A stretch of DNA of 64,000 nucleotides from Xanthomarina sp. F2636L. GTDB taxonomy: Bacteria; Bacteroidota; Bacteroidia; Flavobacteriales; Flavobacteriaceae. The notes under the pieces are model-generated. The model was not told the DNA's origin and searched no databases. It saw only the letters and a list, made by a program, of their open reading frames with translations. The stretch spans positions 191,001 through 255,000 of the forward strand of contig NZ_JAPMLM010000068.1 in the NCBI RefSeq assembly GCF_026410195.1, in the 5' to 3' direction. A program made the position numbers and the translations under genes. Below are positions 57,178 through 64,000 of the stretch, one piece after another; positions within the stretch are counted from its first letter, which is position 1; each line of letters opens with the position of its first letter.

Positions 57178-57819
57178 CTATGATGCCGTACCACTACCTA
57201 AATAAACGCTATTTGATACTCTTGAACCATCAGCTTCAATGAACGCCATAAACAACTCTACAGTGTCGCCAGCATAAGTTGAAGGTATAATTAAGGTTTC
57301 CGTTCCAACTGTTCTATCAGCACCTTCTAATTGCGAAATAGATTCTTTCTTTGTTGGATTATAAACTAACAACATCGCTTTATCAGTTGTATTGGCATTT
57401 CCTTCAGCAGAATTATCATCCCAACTGAATGTTACTTGCCCTGCTGTAGACAAATCAGTACCAGGATTTAATACTCCAGATAAATTACCTCTACTCAAAA
57501 AAGCAAGCGTATAATCAACATTAAAGTTTGGTTCTATACCAGTAATGGCATTATTCAACACATAAGACATTGCAGCATTGAACTGTGTCATTTTCACCGC
57601 ATAATTCTTATACCCTTTCTGCACGAATGCAAGATTTGGCTGTAAGAACTCTAACGTTACAGTAAATTTATTTCTTTGATTTACTTGTCCTTCTGTTCTT
57701 GGGTTAGCAACACTGGAAGGCTTAATTCTTAAATAATCAATTCCTTTCCAATTACCTCCAATAACATTTCCTACCTTTCCAGATAGTCCTCCTAAAATTC
57801 CTTGGGCTATTTTTCCCAT
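57178..57819 (-). CDS. DUF6266 family protein
   Basis: 213 residues. The N-terminus MGKIAQGILGGLSGKVGNVIG followed by GNWKGIDYLRIKP and NPRTEGQVNQRNKF is the hallmark of DUF6266, a Bacteroidetes family of unknown role, often found near recombination-prone loci. The remainder looks beta-rich, with short Ig-like strands (VTFSWDDNSAEGNANTTDKA, TVELFMAFIEADGSRVSN). No signal peptide. The ATG at 57819 is preferred to a TTG four codons upstream. It is alone, with its own terminator, facing tRNA-Phe. Confidence 0.88.
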   Translation of the reverse strand: MGKIAQGILGGLSGKVGNVIGGNWKGIDYLRIKPSSVANPRTEGQVNQRNKFTVTLEFLQPNLAFVQKGYKNYAVKMTQFNAAMSYVLNNAITGIEPNFNVDYTLAFLSRGNLSGVLNPGTDLSTAGQVTFSWDDNSAEGNANTTDKAMLLVYNPTKKESISQLEGADRTVGTETLIIPSTYAGDTVELFMAFIEADGSRVSNSVYLGSGTAS

Positions 57820-58256
57820 AACATATAACAATTTTTAATTAATACTCATTCGGACTTGGTACGGACTTGACAGGGGTTCATCCCCTACTTATTTATATAA
57901 TAAATTACGGTAATAATTCAGGGTTTAGTCGTTCAAATTCATTGAATACCTTCCTTTACCTTGTAATTGCCTATTATTCTTCAGATGGATAAAGAATTAA
58001 TCAAAAGCATAAACCCTTTCTATAATTTTTTTTGACAAAGAAAAAAGAAAGCCTATTACTTGTAGACGTGGCTATACTGTCAAGTTTTTTGGAAAAAATA
58101 TTGCGTAGGGAAAGGTTTTTAAAATAAGCACCTAAACATAGGTGCAATATTATTTTCAAAACCCGGAGGGCTTGAACTTTATAGTATAATAGCACTGGCT
58201 GAAGGAAGGCTACTAAATTTGCAAACTTTTTTATTTATAAAAATAAACTATTAAAA
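57820..58256. other. non-coding spacer with small hairpins and a short tandem repeat
   Basis: No gene is convincing on either strand; frames are short and broken. CGGACTTG occurs twice (57851-57858, 57862-57869), followed by the hairpin AGGGG-TTCAT-CCCCT (about 57872-57886). A second hairpin GCACCTA-AACA-TAGGTGC lies at 58128-58145. On the minus strand several short segments read as protein-like stretches broken by stops near 57890-58010, so a decayed gene is possible but not shown. Confidence 0.5.
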
Positions 58257-59315
58257 TTAATACACATTCCAATTTACTAACTCATCTGGATTGTTCCTAA
58301 ACAGACCATAAAATTCTTTTCTAAAAATGTGTGTTAACGGTTCATCGTTATTAATATTATTTTGTGCTTCTAACCAATTAATATAAATAGGATTATTACC
58401 TAAAGTTATATTTGCACTTGCGGAAGGACTAGGACCTGTTATAACAGTATACTCTTTACTGAAATTTTCAAATTGTTCATTTTCAAATTCAATTAAATGC
58501 TCTGTAAAAACTCTTAACTTGGTTAACGTTTTATATTTATAATTATTTGAAAAATAATCAGAGTTACCAATATTAAGGAGCACCCAATCATCATTAGGAT
58601 TTAATTTAAGTTCTAATTTAAAGCCCAAAGACACAAGTGTCTTAAGAAATAACTCATAAGATTTTACTTTATATTGTAAATCACCTATATTGTTTACACC
58701 ATGATTATTCATATAAAAACCAAAATCATTACCACCATTAAATAGTGTAGAACTGTTAAAATTCAAATATTTGGATTTATGGTTTTTTAATATTTGGCAT
58801 ATTAAGGTAAGGTTTGGAACAATATTTTTAAGAGAATCATCATTAGCATCATATGATCTGCGTTTGGCACTATATATTATATCTGAATAATTTACATCTG
58901 ATGCCGTTAGTATTGCATTAATATTATCCCTTTGCTGGATTCTAGTAATATTTTCATTATTTGGATTGAATACCCCTAAATTTTCTAGCTCTTGTTCGTT
59001 TAAAAAAAATTGCCATTGATCACATTTTTGGCCATGGAAAAATGGAATTTTTGGACGCGAATTTATATTACCAACACCATTTGGTATGTTTAAACTATCA
59101 CGTAAATATTGAATTGGTGGAAATGTACCAATTATATATTTTACTAAAGGTTGTAATGCGAAAATAGTTAGGTATGGATGAATTTCAACAGGAGTTTCAT
59201 TAGGTAAAACGTAATTATTTAATTCTAATAAGTTTAAAAAATCTGTATTAGCATCTACAATATTTGCTTCGTACTCATTCTCATTTAAAACATTTATATT
59301 TTTTTTTAAAATCAT
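58257..59315 (-). CDS. candidate uracil-DNA-glycosylase-superfamily protein
   Basis: 352 residues, no signal peptide or span. Three spaced segments recall the UDG/Mug fold: IIGTFPP (61-67) in the place of the first active-site motif, FFHGQKCDQWQFF (92-104) in the place of the FYxxxxNxFW segment, SDIIYSAKRRSYDANDDSL (144-162), and GPSPSASAN (294-302) where the family has its SPSPxxN-type last motif. About 130 residues between the last two segments are longer than in small family members. This is a motif-level judgement; I cannot show activity. It starts five bases after the stop of a small unknown gene, forming a two-gene unit on the minus strand in the accessory region. Confidence 0.55.
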   Translation of the reverse strand: MILKKNINVLNENEYEANIVDANTDFLNLLELNNYVLPNETPVEIHPYLTIFALQPLVKYIIGTFPPIQYLRDSLNIPNGVGNINSRPKIPFFHGQKCDQWQFFLNEQELENLGVFNPNNENITRIQQRDNINAILTASDVNYSDIIYSAKRRSYDANDDSLKNIVPNLTLICQILKNHKSKYLNFNSSTLFNGGNDFGFYMNNHGVNNIGDLQYKVKSYELFLKTLVSLGFKLELKLNPNDDWVLLNIGNSDYFSNNYKYKTLTKLRVFTEHLIEFENEQFENFSKEYTVITGPSPSASANITLGNNPIYINWLEAQNNINNDEPLTHIFRKEFYGLFRNNPDELVNWNVY

Positions 59316-59320
59316 AATTA

Positions 59321-59749
59321 TTATTTAATTAGTTTAGTAATCTCTTCTTTGTTATCTAGTATCAAATTGAAACTGAAAGTTTCATTCCTTCCATCAGTAT
59401 TATTAATTTCATTATATAAAAGTAATTTACCTGAAATCATAAATAAGTCTCTATTCGTAAACGATTCATACTCCATTAAACAAGACCATTCATCATTATC
59501 ATAATTATTTTCTTTATTATTTAATTTATAGACAGACATATCATCAAAGCTTATAATGTAATTTGAAGCAAATGCGTCCATTTTAAAACACTTTTTTATT
59601 AGCCCTCCTTTATTATTGGTTAAATAATCAAAGAGATTTACATTTTTAAAAAACTTACTTTTATTAGAGTTTAATAGGACTACATTATTACCTGTGTATT
59701 CAATATAAATATGGCCAAAAAAAGCCTTTGGTGGATTATTAATTTTCAT
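59321..59749 (-). CDS. hypothetical protein paired with the UDG-fold gene
   Basis: 142 residues from the ATG at 59749; a TTG three codons upstream is less likely. No domain is recognised. The sequence is rich in Asn, Lys and aromatics and predicted mostly beta (PKAFFGHIYIEYTGNNVVLLN; DRDLF-like SFTNRDLFMISGKLLLYNE). It lies five bases upstream of the candidate glycosylase gene, so the two are likely translated together. Confidence 0.72.
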   Translation of the reverse strand: MKINNPPKAFFGHIYIEYTGNNVVLLNSNKSKFFKNVNLFDYLTNNKGGLIKKCFKMDAFASNYIISFDDMSVYKLNNKENNYDNDEWSCLMEYESFTNRDLFMISGKLLLYNEINNTDGRNETFSFNLILDNKEEITKLIK

Positions 59750-59872
59750 AAATAACAAATTGATTTAAAGTGGTTTATTTTAAATATATAACAAACTTTT
59801 TTAGAAAAAAAACGGTTTTTATTTTTTCGTTTTTTTTAAATAATGTTTTTTTTATTCGTGAAATTTTATGTA

Positions 59873-60029
59873 TGACTACGGGTTTTAGCAGGTAATCAAA
59901 AAGGCGCGAGCCGACTGCGAGATTAGCAAGGGTGGTGTGGTAATAGCACGTTGCCTTTTCGGCAAAAGTGCGTACCACAGCTACGGTTTACCGCAAGGGT
60001 GGCGGATTTTTTGATTTTTTATGTAGTCA
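59873..60029. repeat. 157-base nested palindromic element
   Basis: Nested inverted repeats on one centre: TGACTAC (59873-59879) with GTAGTCA (60023-60029); AATCAAAAA (59894-59902) with TTTTTGATT (60008-60016); then a central hairpin GTGGTA (59937-59942)/TACCAC (59973-59978), GCAC (59946-59949)/GTGC (59968-59971) and TTGCC (59951-59955)/GGCAA (59961-59965) with a 5-base loop. A direct repeat GCAAGGGTGG flanks the central hairpin (59926-59935, 59993-60002). The terminal inverted repeats and size recall a MITE or a recombination site; it could also be a structured RNA. Confidence 0.7.
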
Positions 60030-60543
60030 GATGATACTTTATGGATATTACTAAATATTCAAATTTAGGCAAGTGCAGGGATTGAAAGAGGCAATGGAAG
60101 GTTTTGAGAATAGTTTTCATTTAAGGTTTGGCGTTTACGTTATTAAAAGAGTTTTGAGGATTTTAAGGGTTTGAGGGTTTTTGTGGATTTATCCAATAGT
60201 CAAACCGTAATGTAAAAACTATTTAGCCTGGATGGAATTGCCGACTGAATGAGTTGCTCTTGCATTTTTAGTAAATGGGATAATCCGCAATGTAAATGGT
60301 AGTTCAGATTGTTATCAATGGCAAGTATTATAAATGCAGTAAAAAAATATCCTTTATCTAATTGCGGTTATCTTATTTGCATCTGGAGTGGTTCAAAAAA
60401 TGTGACACCTGTAAACCCACATCTTTTATTAATCGGATTATCTGGAAATAGAGCACATCATTTTTATAGCCTAAATATTCTATTGGAGTAAGTATTTATG
60501 TGGGTTTTGCCCGAAGCGACCCGCAGGCTCGCATCATATTAAG

Positions 60544-60610
60544 TAGCGGTTGTACCCAATAAAAAACTCGCGCAGCGAAACCTTATTGGGTTTGGGTACA
60601 AAAGTAGCTA
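60544..60610. repeat. long hairpin TAGC-TTGTACCC / GGGTACAA-GCTA
   Basis: TTGTACCC (60550-60557) pairs with GGGTACAA (60594-60601), AATAA with TTATT inside it, and TAGC (60544-60547) with GCTA (60607-60610) outside. A GGGTTT bulge allows an alternative pairing CCCAATAA/TTATTGGG. The loop is GC-rich (CTCGCGCAGCG). Confidence 0.6.
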
Positions 60611-60648
60611 CGGGTGAGGAAGGAGAGAATGTGTGTAACAAAACAAAT

Positions 60649-60690
60649 AAATAGCACCAACGAGGACGTGTCGCCGCAGTGGTGCTATTT
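60649..60690. repeat. 11-bp perfect hairpin AAATAGCACCA / TGGTGCTATTT
   Basis: Perfect 11-base arms with a 20-base GC-rich loop (60660-60679) containing GACGTGTCG. No gene ends nearby on either strand, so it is not an ordinary terminator. Confidence 0.65.
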
Positions 60691-60734
60691 ATGGTATATG
60701 CAAGCCTTTCAAATGTGAAATTATTATTGATTGT

Positions 60735-60762
60735 GAGATTGCTTCACTGCGTTCGCAATGAC
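60735..60762. repeat. REP-like palindrome
   Basis: GATTGCTTCACTGCGTTCGC followed by AATGAC. ATTGC and GCAAT arms enclose a CACTGCG centre, close to the widespread dispersed palindrome of form ATTGCTTCGCTGCGCTCGCAAT. A single copy in this window. Confidence 0.5.
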
Positions 60763-61001
60763 ATTGGAATTATAAATTGGCTTGCAGATATGTTTTGTGG
60801 AACAAAATGGAACGACTGACGAACACCTTATTACCTGCCACTAAACATTCTAACGAAAATCAAAACTTTAGTTATAAAAAGTGGCTTATAAAATACTTAC
60901 GAAAAAACTTTGTTTGTAAAATGAAATTAAATACTTTATTTAAAGTAAAATTACTATATATTGGGGTTAGATTTATTAAGTTTACACCTTAAAAATTAAA
61001 A

Positions 61002-61520
61002 ATGAAGTTGTTTTTTAAATATATTGGAGAAAATTTAAGATTATATCCGCAGATTAAGTTCACAAAGAATGATGAGATACTAATAAGAAATTCAGCGATG
61101 ACTCATTTAGGTCTGACTAATTTAAACCAATTAAGAGATAGATATGAAGGTCAAGCTTTTTTTGAAAAAACCATGAAAAACATTGGCGGGTTAATGGCGC
61201 TTCAAAAACATCTAAATATTGACATTATCGATTTAAACAAAGCTGATTTAACTGATTTTCAACCATACATTAAGCTTAATGGAAAGAAAATTAATATTAA
61301 TGTTTTTAATTTTGGAACTTTGCCAATGATTAAAATAAAAGAAATTGAAAACCCAATGTTTTTTATAATACAGAAGGATAGTTTAACCTTTATGCTTTGT
61401 GGATTAGCCTCAAAAGATGTGATAGAAAAAAACTTAATTGAATCAAATACAGTAAAATCGAGTACTGATAAATTTATGGATTTTACAGGGTTTAAATTTT
61501 TAGAATCAATAAAGCAATAA
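61002..61520 (+). CDS. hypothetical protein upstream of the cytosine methyltransferase
   Basis: 172 residues, soluble. The order helix-rich N-terminus, then strand-like KKININVFNFGTLPMI (about 95-110), MFFIIQKDSLTFMLCGLAS (about 118-136) and a KDVIEKNL helix is like the core of many PD-(D/E)XK nuclease-fold proteins. However, no D/E-x-K pair is seen at the expected strand, so I do not call a nuclease. It is 43 bases before the methyltransferase gene on the same strand and probably in the same transcript. It could be an R-M control or specificity partner. Confidence 0.72.
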   Translation: MKLFFKYIGENLRLYPQIKFTKNDEILIRNSAMTHLGLTNLNQLRDRYEGQAFFEKTMKNIGGLMALQKHLNIDIIDLNKADLTDFQPYIKLNGKKININVFNFGTLPMIKIKEIENPMFFIIQKDSLTFMLCGLASKDVIEKNLIESNTVKSSTDKFMDFTGFKFLESIKQ

Positions 61521-61563
61521 GTTATAAAGATTAAAATTTAAGTAAAATAACTAGGATATTTTT

Positions 61564-62556
61564 ATGAGTGAAAAATTAAAAGTAGGAAGCTTATACGCTG
61601 GCGTTGGTGGTATTTGTCTAGGATTTATTAAAGCAGGTTTTAAAATAGATTGGGCTAATGAATATGACAAAAACGCTTGTATTACTTATAGAGAGAATTT
61701 TAATCACAAATTAGTTGAAGGAGATATAATGGATATTGACATTAAGTCTCTTAATAAAGTTGATATACTTGCAGGAGGATTCCCTTGTCAACCATTTTCA
61801 GTAGCTGGCTACAGAAAAGGGTTTGATGATAATAGAGGTAATCATTTTTTCAGAATGCTAGATTTTGTAGATGAAATGCGCCCAAAAGTATTGTTTTTCG
61901 AAAATGTAAAAAATCTAGTTGGACACGATAAAGGAAATACTTTTAAAGTTATTAGAAACGAGATAGAAAAACGCAATTACTCATTTAGTGCAAAAGTTTT
62001 AAACACTAAAGATTATGGTAATATTCCCCATAATAGAGAAAGAATTTTTATAATAGCATTTGATAAAAATATTTATACAGAAAATTATAAATACTTTGAA
62101 TTTCCAAAAAAACAAGAATTAACAAATACAATTAAACATATTATCTCAAAAGAAAAAGTAGATGAAAAATTCTATTATAGAGAAGACAAATATATGTATG
62201 AAATGTTAAAAGATACAATGAAGAGTGATTCAACTGTTTATCAATTTAGAAGACAATATGTTCGTGAAAACAAATCTAATGTTTGCCCTACACTTACAGC
62301 TAATATGGGTACTGGAGGACATAATGTACCGTTAATAAAAACTGATTTTGGATTTAGAAAATTAACACCTAAAGAGTGTTTTAATTTTCAAGGTTTTCCT
62401 GACGATTTTAAGCTTCCTAGTATTGCTAATTCACATCTATATAAACAAGCTGGTAATTCTGTAAGTGTCCCTGTTATATATAATATTGCTGGTAATATTT
62501 TAAAAGTTATGCAAGGAAAAGATGTTAGAAAGCAAAAAGAGTTAGAGCTTTTTTAA
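61564..62556 (+). CDS. DNA (cytosine-5-)-methyltransferase
   Basis: 330 residues with the full C5-methyltransferase motif order: I SLYAGVGGICLGF (9-21), IV GGFPCQPFS with the catalytic Cys75, VI ENV (113-115), VIII IPHNRERIFII (154-164), a short target-recognition region (about 170-262), IX RKLTPKE (265-271) and X QAGNSVSVP (295-303). It uses SAM to methylate C5 of cytosine in a specific site, which I cannot deduce. The last 15 bases overlap the 3' end of a nuclease gene on the opposite strand, making this the modification part of an R-M system. Confidence 0.95.
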   Translation: MSEKLKVGSLYAGVGGICLGFIKAGFKIDWANEYDKNACITYRENFNHKLVEGDIMDIDIKSLNKVDILAGGFPCQPFSVAGYRKGFDDNRGNHFFRMLDFVDEMRPKVLFFENVKNLVGHDKGNTFKVIRNEIEKRNYSFSAKVLNTKDYGNIPHNRERIFIIAFDKNIYTENYKYFEFPKKQELTNTIKHIISKEKVDEKFYYREDKYMYEMLKDTMKSDSTVYQFRRQYVRENKSNVCPTLTANMGTGGHNVPLIKTDFGFRKLTPKECFNFQGFPDDFKLPSIANSHLYKQAGNSVSVPVIYNIAGNILKVMQGKDVRKQKELELF

Positions 62557-63297
62557 AATACTTGTAAAAAAATTAAAGTCACGTAAATCACCACATTGAA
62601 TATAAAAATTATCAGCGTCCATTTTAATTTTCCCGTTCAACATTGAGTTTTGAGGCAAAAAATAATTTTTATTAATTATATGTTTGATTGTAGCTAAACT
62701 GCAAACACCTCCAAAATCATAAAACCAACTTTCGTTAAATATGATTTTCTTTAATATGTTTTTATCAATTTCATTAGAATAAAAAAGCTTTTCTTTTTGT
62801 AGTACATTTTTAATATCTGGCTTTATTCTAACCATTAAAAAATAATCATATTGTTCACTTGACGAATTATGTATATTAGGTATATATTCACCTTTAGTAT
62901 TCCAATCTTTTTTTTCAAGCAATAAAAGGTTGGAGAAAAAAGCTGCAGATTTAATATTTATTTTTTTTTGTTTATATACTAAATCTGTATCATCCCAAAC
63001 ACCTTTACCATATACCCCTGTATCTGGCGATTCTAATTCTGTAAAGCCAAGATTAATTAATTCATTATAAGTAACAAATTCAGCAATCTTCCCTTGAAAA
63101 GTATTCGCAAACAACTCTCCCTTTTTCCTTGAATATTGCCCGCCAGAACGATGATCTCTATGATGCCCATCACCAAAAACCATATTATAAGCAAATTCAA
63201 AACAAACCTCAATGATACTGCCATTTATGTTATTTTGAATAAAAGGCCGTTTATTATTTATATAGTACTCATTAGAATTTTTAATATCTAATTTCAT
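62542..63297 (-). CDS. PD-(D/E)XK-like endonuclease, candidate restriction enzyme (subunit B)
   Basis: 251 residues from the ATG at 63297 (a TTG two codons upstream is possible). The motif HHRDHRSGG (46-53 or so) is followed by FANTFQGKIAEFVTYNEL with a helical Glu (about 73), PDTGVYGKGVWDDTDLVYKQ with Asp105, and INIKSAAFF with Lys116, spaced as in the PD-(D/E)XK nuclease core. The usual Glu before x-K is Asn114 here (NIK), which is unusual. It lies 11 bases after a second nuclease-like gene and converges on the methyltransferase, so I read it as part of the restriction arm. Confidence 0.72.
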   Translation of the reverse strand: MKLDIKNSNEYYINNKRPFIQNNINGSIIEVCFEFAYNMVFGDGHHRDHRSGGQYSRKKGELFANTFQGKIAEFVTYNELINLGFTELESPDTGVYGKGVWDDTDLVYKQKKINIKSAAFFSNLLLLEKKDWNTKGEYIPNIHNSSSEQYDYFLMVRIKPDIKNVLQKEKLFYSNEIDKNILKKIIFNESWFYDFGGVCSLATIKHIINKNYFLPQNSMLNGKIKMDADNFYIQCGDLRDFNFFTSILKKL

Positions 63298-63308
63298 CAG
63301 CAAGTTGT

Positions 63309-64000
63309 TTAAGCTTTAAAGAGATTATTAATGACATAATTCTCGGATATGTTAATTAAATATTTTTTTGCTTTTTCTTCATCATCTACTAATTCTCTTA
63401 AATTTATATTTTCAAGTGAATCTAGATGCATAACTTCCAATAGCATATTGTTTTTCAATAATGCATCTGGTCTTAATCTCAATTCAAGTCTCTTTTTTGA
63501 TTTATAGAGTTTCACATTACCTATTGTAGAATCGATATAATTTTTGGTATAAATACTAGTGCCACTAATTCTTTGTTCGTCAATTATTACATTTTTTAAT
63601 TCTTCGGGGTTTACTTTTAAACCTGCTAAATAAAAGGTCATTCCAGCTCTTAAGAAGAAGAAATAGTATATATCATTTATGGGGTAATCTTTTTCAACGG
63701 ATTTTAATTTTACTTCAACAATTTCTAACCATTTTTTTACAGCTTCTAAATATTTTTTTTCTTTAAATTGCTGGTCTAAATTGTTACCTGAACCTTTAAA
63801 GTTTTGCGCAAGAGATGTCTCTCCAGAATCTGCAGACAATAATGCGCCATTATAATCTATTTTACAGGAAAGCATTTTAACATCAGCTCCCCATTTTTCT
63901 TCTTTATTATATATATCAATTGGGTAGGAACCACTTCCAACTGATTCAACACCGAGAGCTTGAACCATCCATTGTTCTATATGTTCTTTAGCAATTTGAT
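63309..64000 (-). CDS. PD-(D/E)XK-like endonuclease, candidate restriction subunit A, N-terminus outside window
   Basis: The frame is open through the right edge (QIAKEHIEQW precedes the Met at 63968), so the protein is longer than the 230 residues seen. Near the start GSYPIDIYNKEEKWGADVKML gives a P-x-D...D-x-K arrangement, the nuclease core motif with Asp and Lys in the standard spacing. A helical middle and a basic, Leu-rich C-terminal half follow (KSKKRLELRLRPDALL). It reads into the second nuclease gene after 11 bases. Its missing start and upstream DNA may hold the promoter of the pair. Confidence 0.72.
   Translation of the reverse strand, partial: QIAKEHIEQWMVQALGVESVGSGSYPIDIYNKEEKWGADVKMLSCKIDYNGALLSADSGETSLAQNFKGSGNNLDQQFKEKKYLEAVKKWLEIVEVKLKSVEKDYPINDIYYFFFLRAGMTFYLAGLKVNPEELKNVIIDEQRISGTSIYTKNYIDSTIGNVKLYKSKKRLELRLRPDALLKNNMLLEVMHLDSLENINLRELVDDEEKAKKYLINISENYVINNLFKA

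Larger units (their letters stand above)
59750..61001. other. 1.25-kb non-coding block, hairpin-dense
   Basis: No protein gene is convincing on either strand. GC content is visibly higher around 59900-60010 and 60500-60700 than in the flanks. The block holds a 157-base nested palindrome, two further long hairpins and a REP-like palindrome (all listed separately), the pair CCGTAATGTAAA / CCGCAATGTAAA near 60206 and 60287, and GCAAGCC/GGCTTGC inverted copies near 60700 and 60779. The segment GTGCAGGGATTGAAAGAGGC near 60075 resembles a fragment of repeats seen dispersed in flavobacterial genomes. Confidence 0.6.

Noticed and set aside
58001-58195. 64-codon open frame on the minus strand
   Set aside because: Overlaps the hairpin at 58128-58145, has no recognisable sequence and no supporting neighbours.
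59775-59978. 67-codon open frame on the minus strand
   Set aside because: Runs through half of the nested palindrome and a poly-A/T tract; composition is unlike a protein.
59926-60002. GCAAGGGTGG direct repeats as a small CRISPR array
   Set aside because: Only two 10-base copies, and the DNA between them is a hairpin and not a unique spacer; no cas genes nearby.
60309-60491. 60-codon open frame on the plus strand
   Set aside because: No family likeness or start signals, and it is surrounded by repeat-like DNA; might be a gene fragment, but nothing supports it.
59873-60762. Integron attC sites
   Set aside because: Long hairpins are present, but I could not find the RYYYAAC/GTTRRRY ends or an integron integrase; kept only as a possible analogy.
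60777-60992. 71-codon open frame just before the 172-residue gene
   Set aside because: Begins inside an inverted repeat and its translation has no protein-like pattern; more likely leader DNA of the following gene.

Overview
The window is a stretch of chromosome from a member of the Flavobacteriaceae (phylum Bacteroidota). The evidence is the AT-rich base composition, the short 287-residue RpoD, promoter -7 boxes of the Bacteroidetes form TAnnTTTG, a division cluster typical of the family, a GYDIA-type GHMP kinase next to a mevalonate-pathway HMG-CoA reductase, a DUF6266 protein, and the lack of strong Shine-Dalgarno sequences. Gene starts were checked on the DNA, so several differ from the longest open frame.

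Layout. Bases 1-6400: the 3' part of pnp, a TPR hybrid histidine kinase on the other strand, a decayed second pnp fragment (4965 to about 5158), and a secreted bile-salt-hydrolase/penicillin-acylase-type enzyme. 6400-9950: proline operon proC-proB-proA and a small secreted protein. 10-14.4 kb: rpoD, rpe, a CBS-domain protein, an M90 metallopeptidase, tRNA-Arg(UCG), a small membrane protein and a GatB/YqeY protein. 14.5-30.1 kb (minus strand): the complete dcw operon mraZ-rsmH-ftsL-ftsI-murE-mraY-murD-ftsW-murG-murC-ftsQ-ftsA-ftsZ, with a TAnnTTTG promoter and three phased GTGGTA boxes in front of mraZ that look like the MraZ operator. Several genes there start with TTG or GTG. 30.3-40.7 kb: alpha/beta hydrolase, engB, ABC permease, tail-specific protease, surE, lpxB, an NlpC/P60 lipoprotein, a ComEC homologue and a thioredoxin. 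40.9-46.6 kb: two POT peptide transporters and a DPP-IV-type peptidase, a peptide-use module. 46.7-49.0 kb: mvaA and a GHMP kinase for isoprenoid precursors. 49.1-56.9 kb: a seven-gene minus-strand run, coaX - outer membrane barrel - TPR protein - lptC - small membrane protein - CNNM/CBS protein - ppiD-like foldase.

From tRNA-Phe (56981) to the end the character changes: sparse genes, long non-coding spacers, hairpins and a defence-like content. This accessory region holds a DUF6266 protein, a two-gene unit with a candidate uracil-DNA-glycosylase-fold protein, a 1.25-kb hairpin-dense block with a 157-base nested palindrome, then a small unknown gene, a C5 cytosine methyltransferase and, converging on it, two PD-(D/E)XK-like nuclease genes, the last cut by the window edge. 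I read this as an island at tRNA-Phe carrying a restriction-modification system of unfamiliar layout. No integrase is visible in the window.

The most interesting points are the two-nuclease R-M locus, the UDG-fold protein in the same region, the nested palindrome, the pnp relic whose divergence is concentrated at third codon positions, and the MraZ operator.
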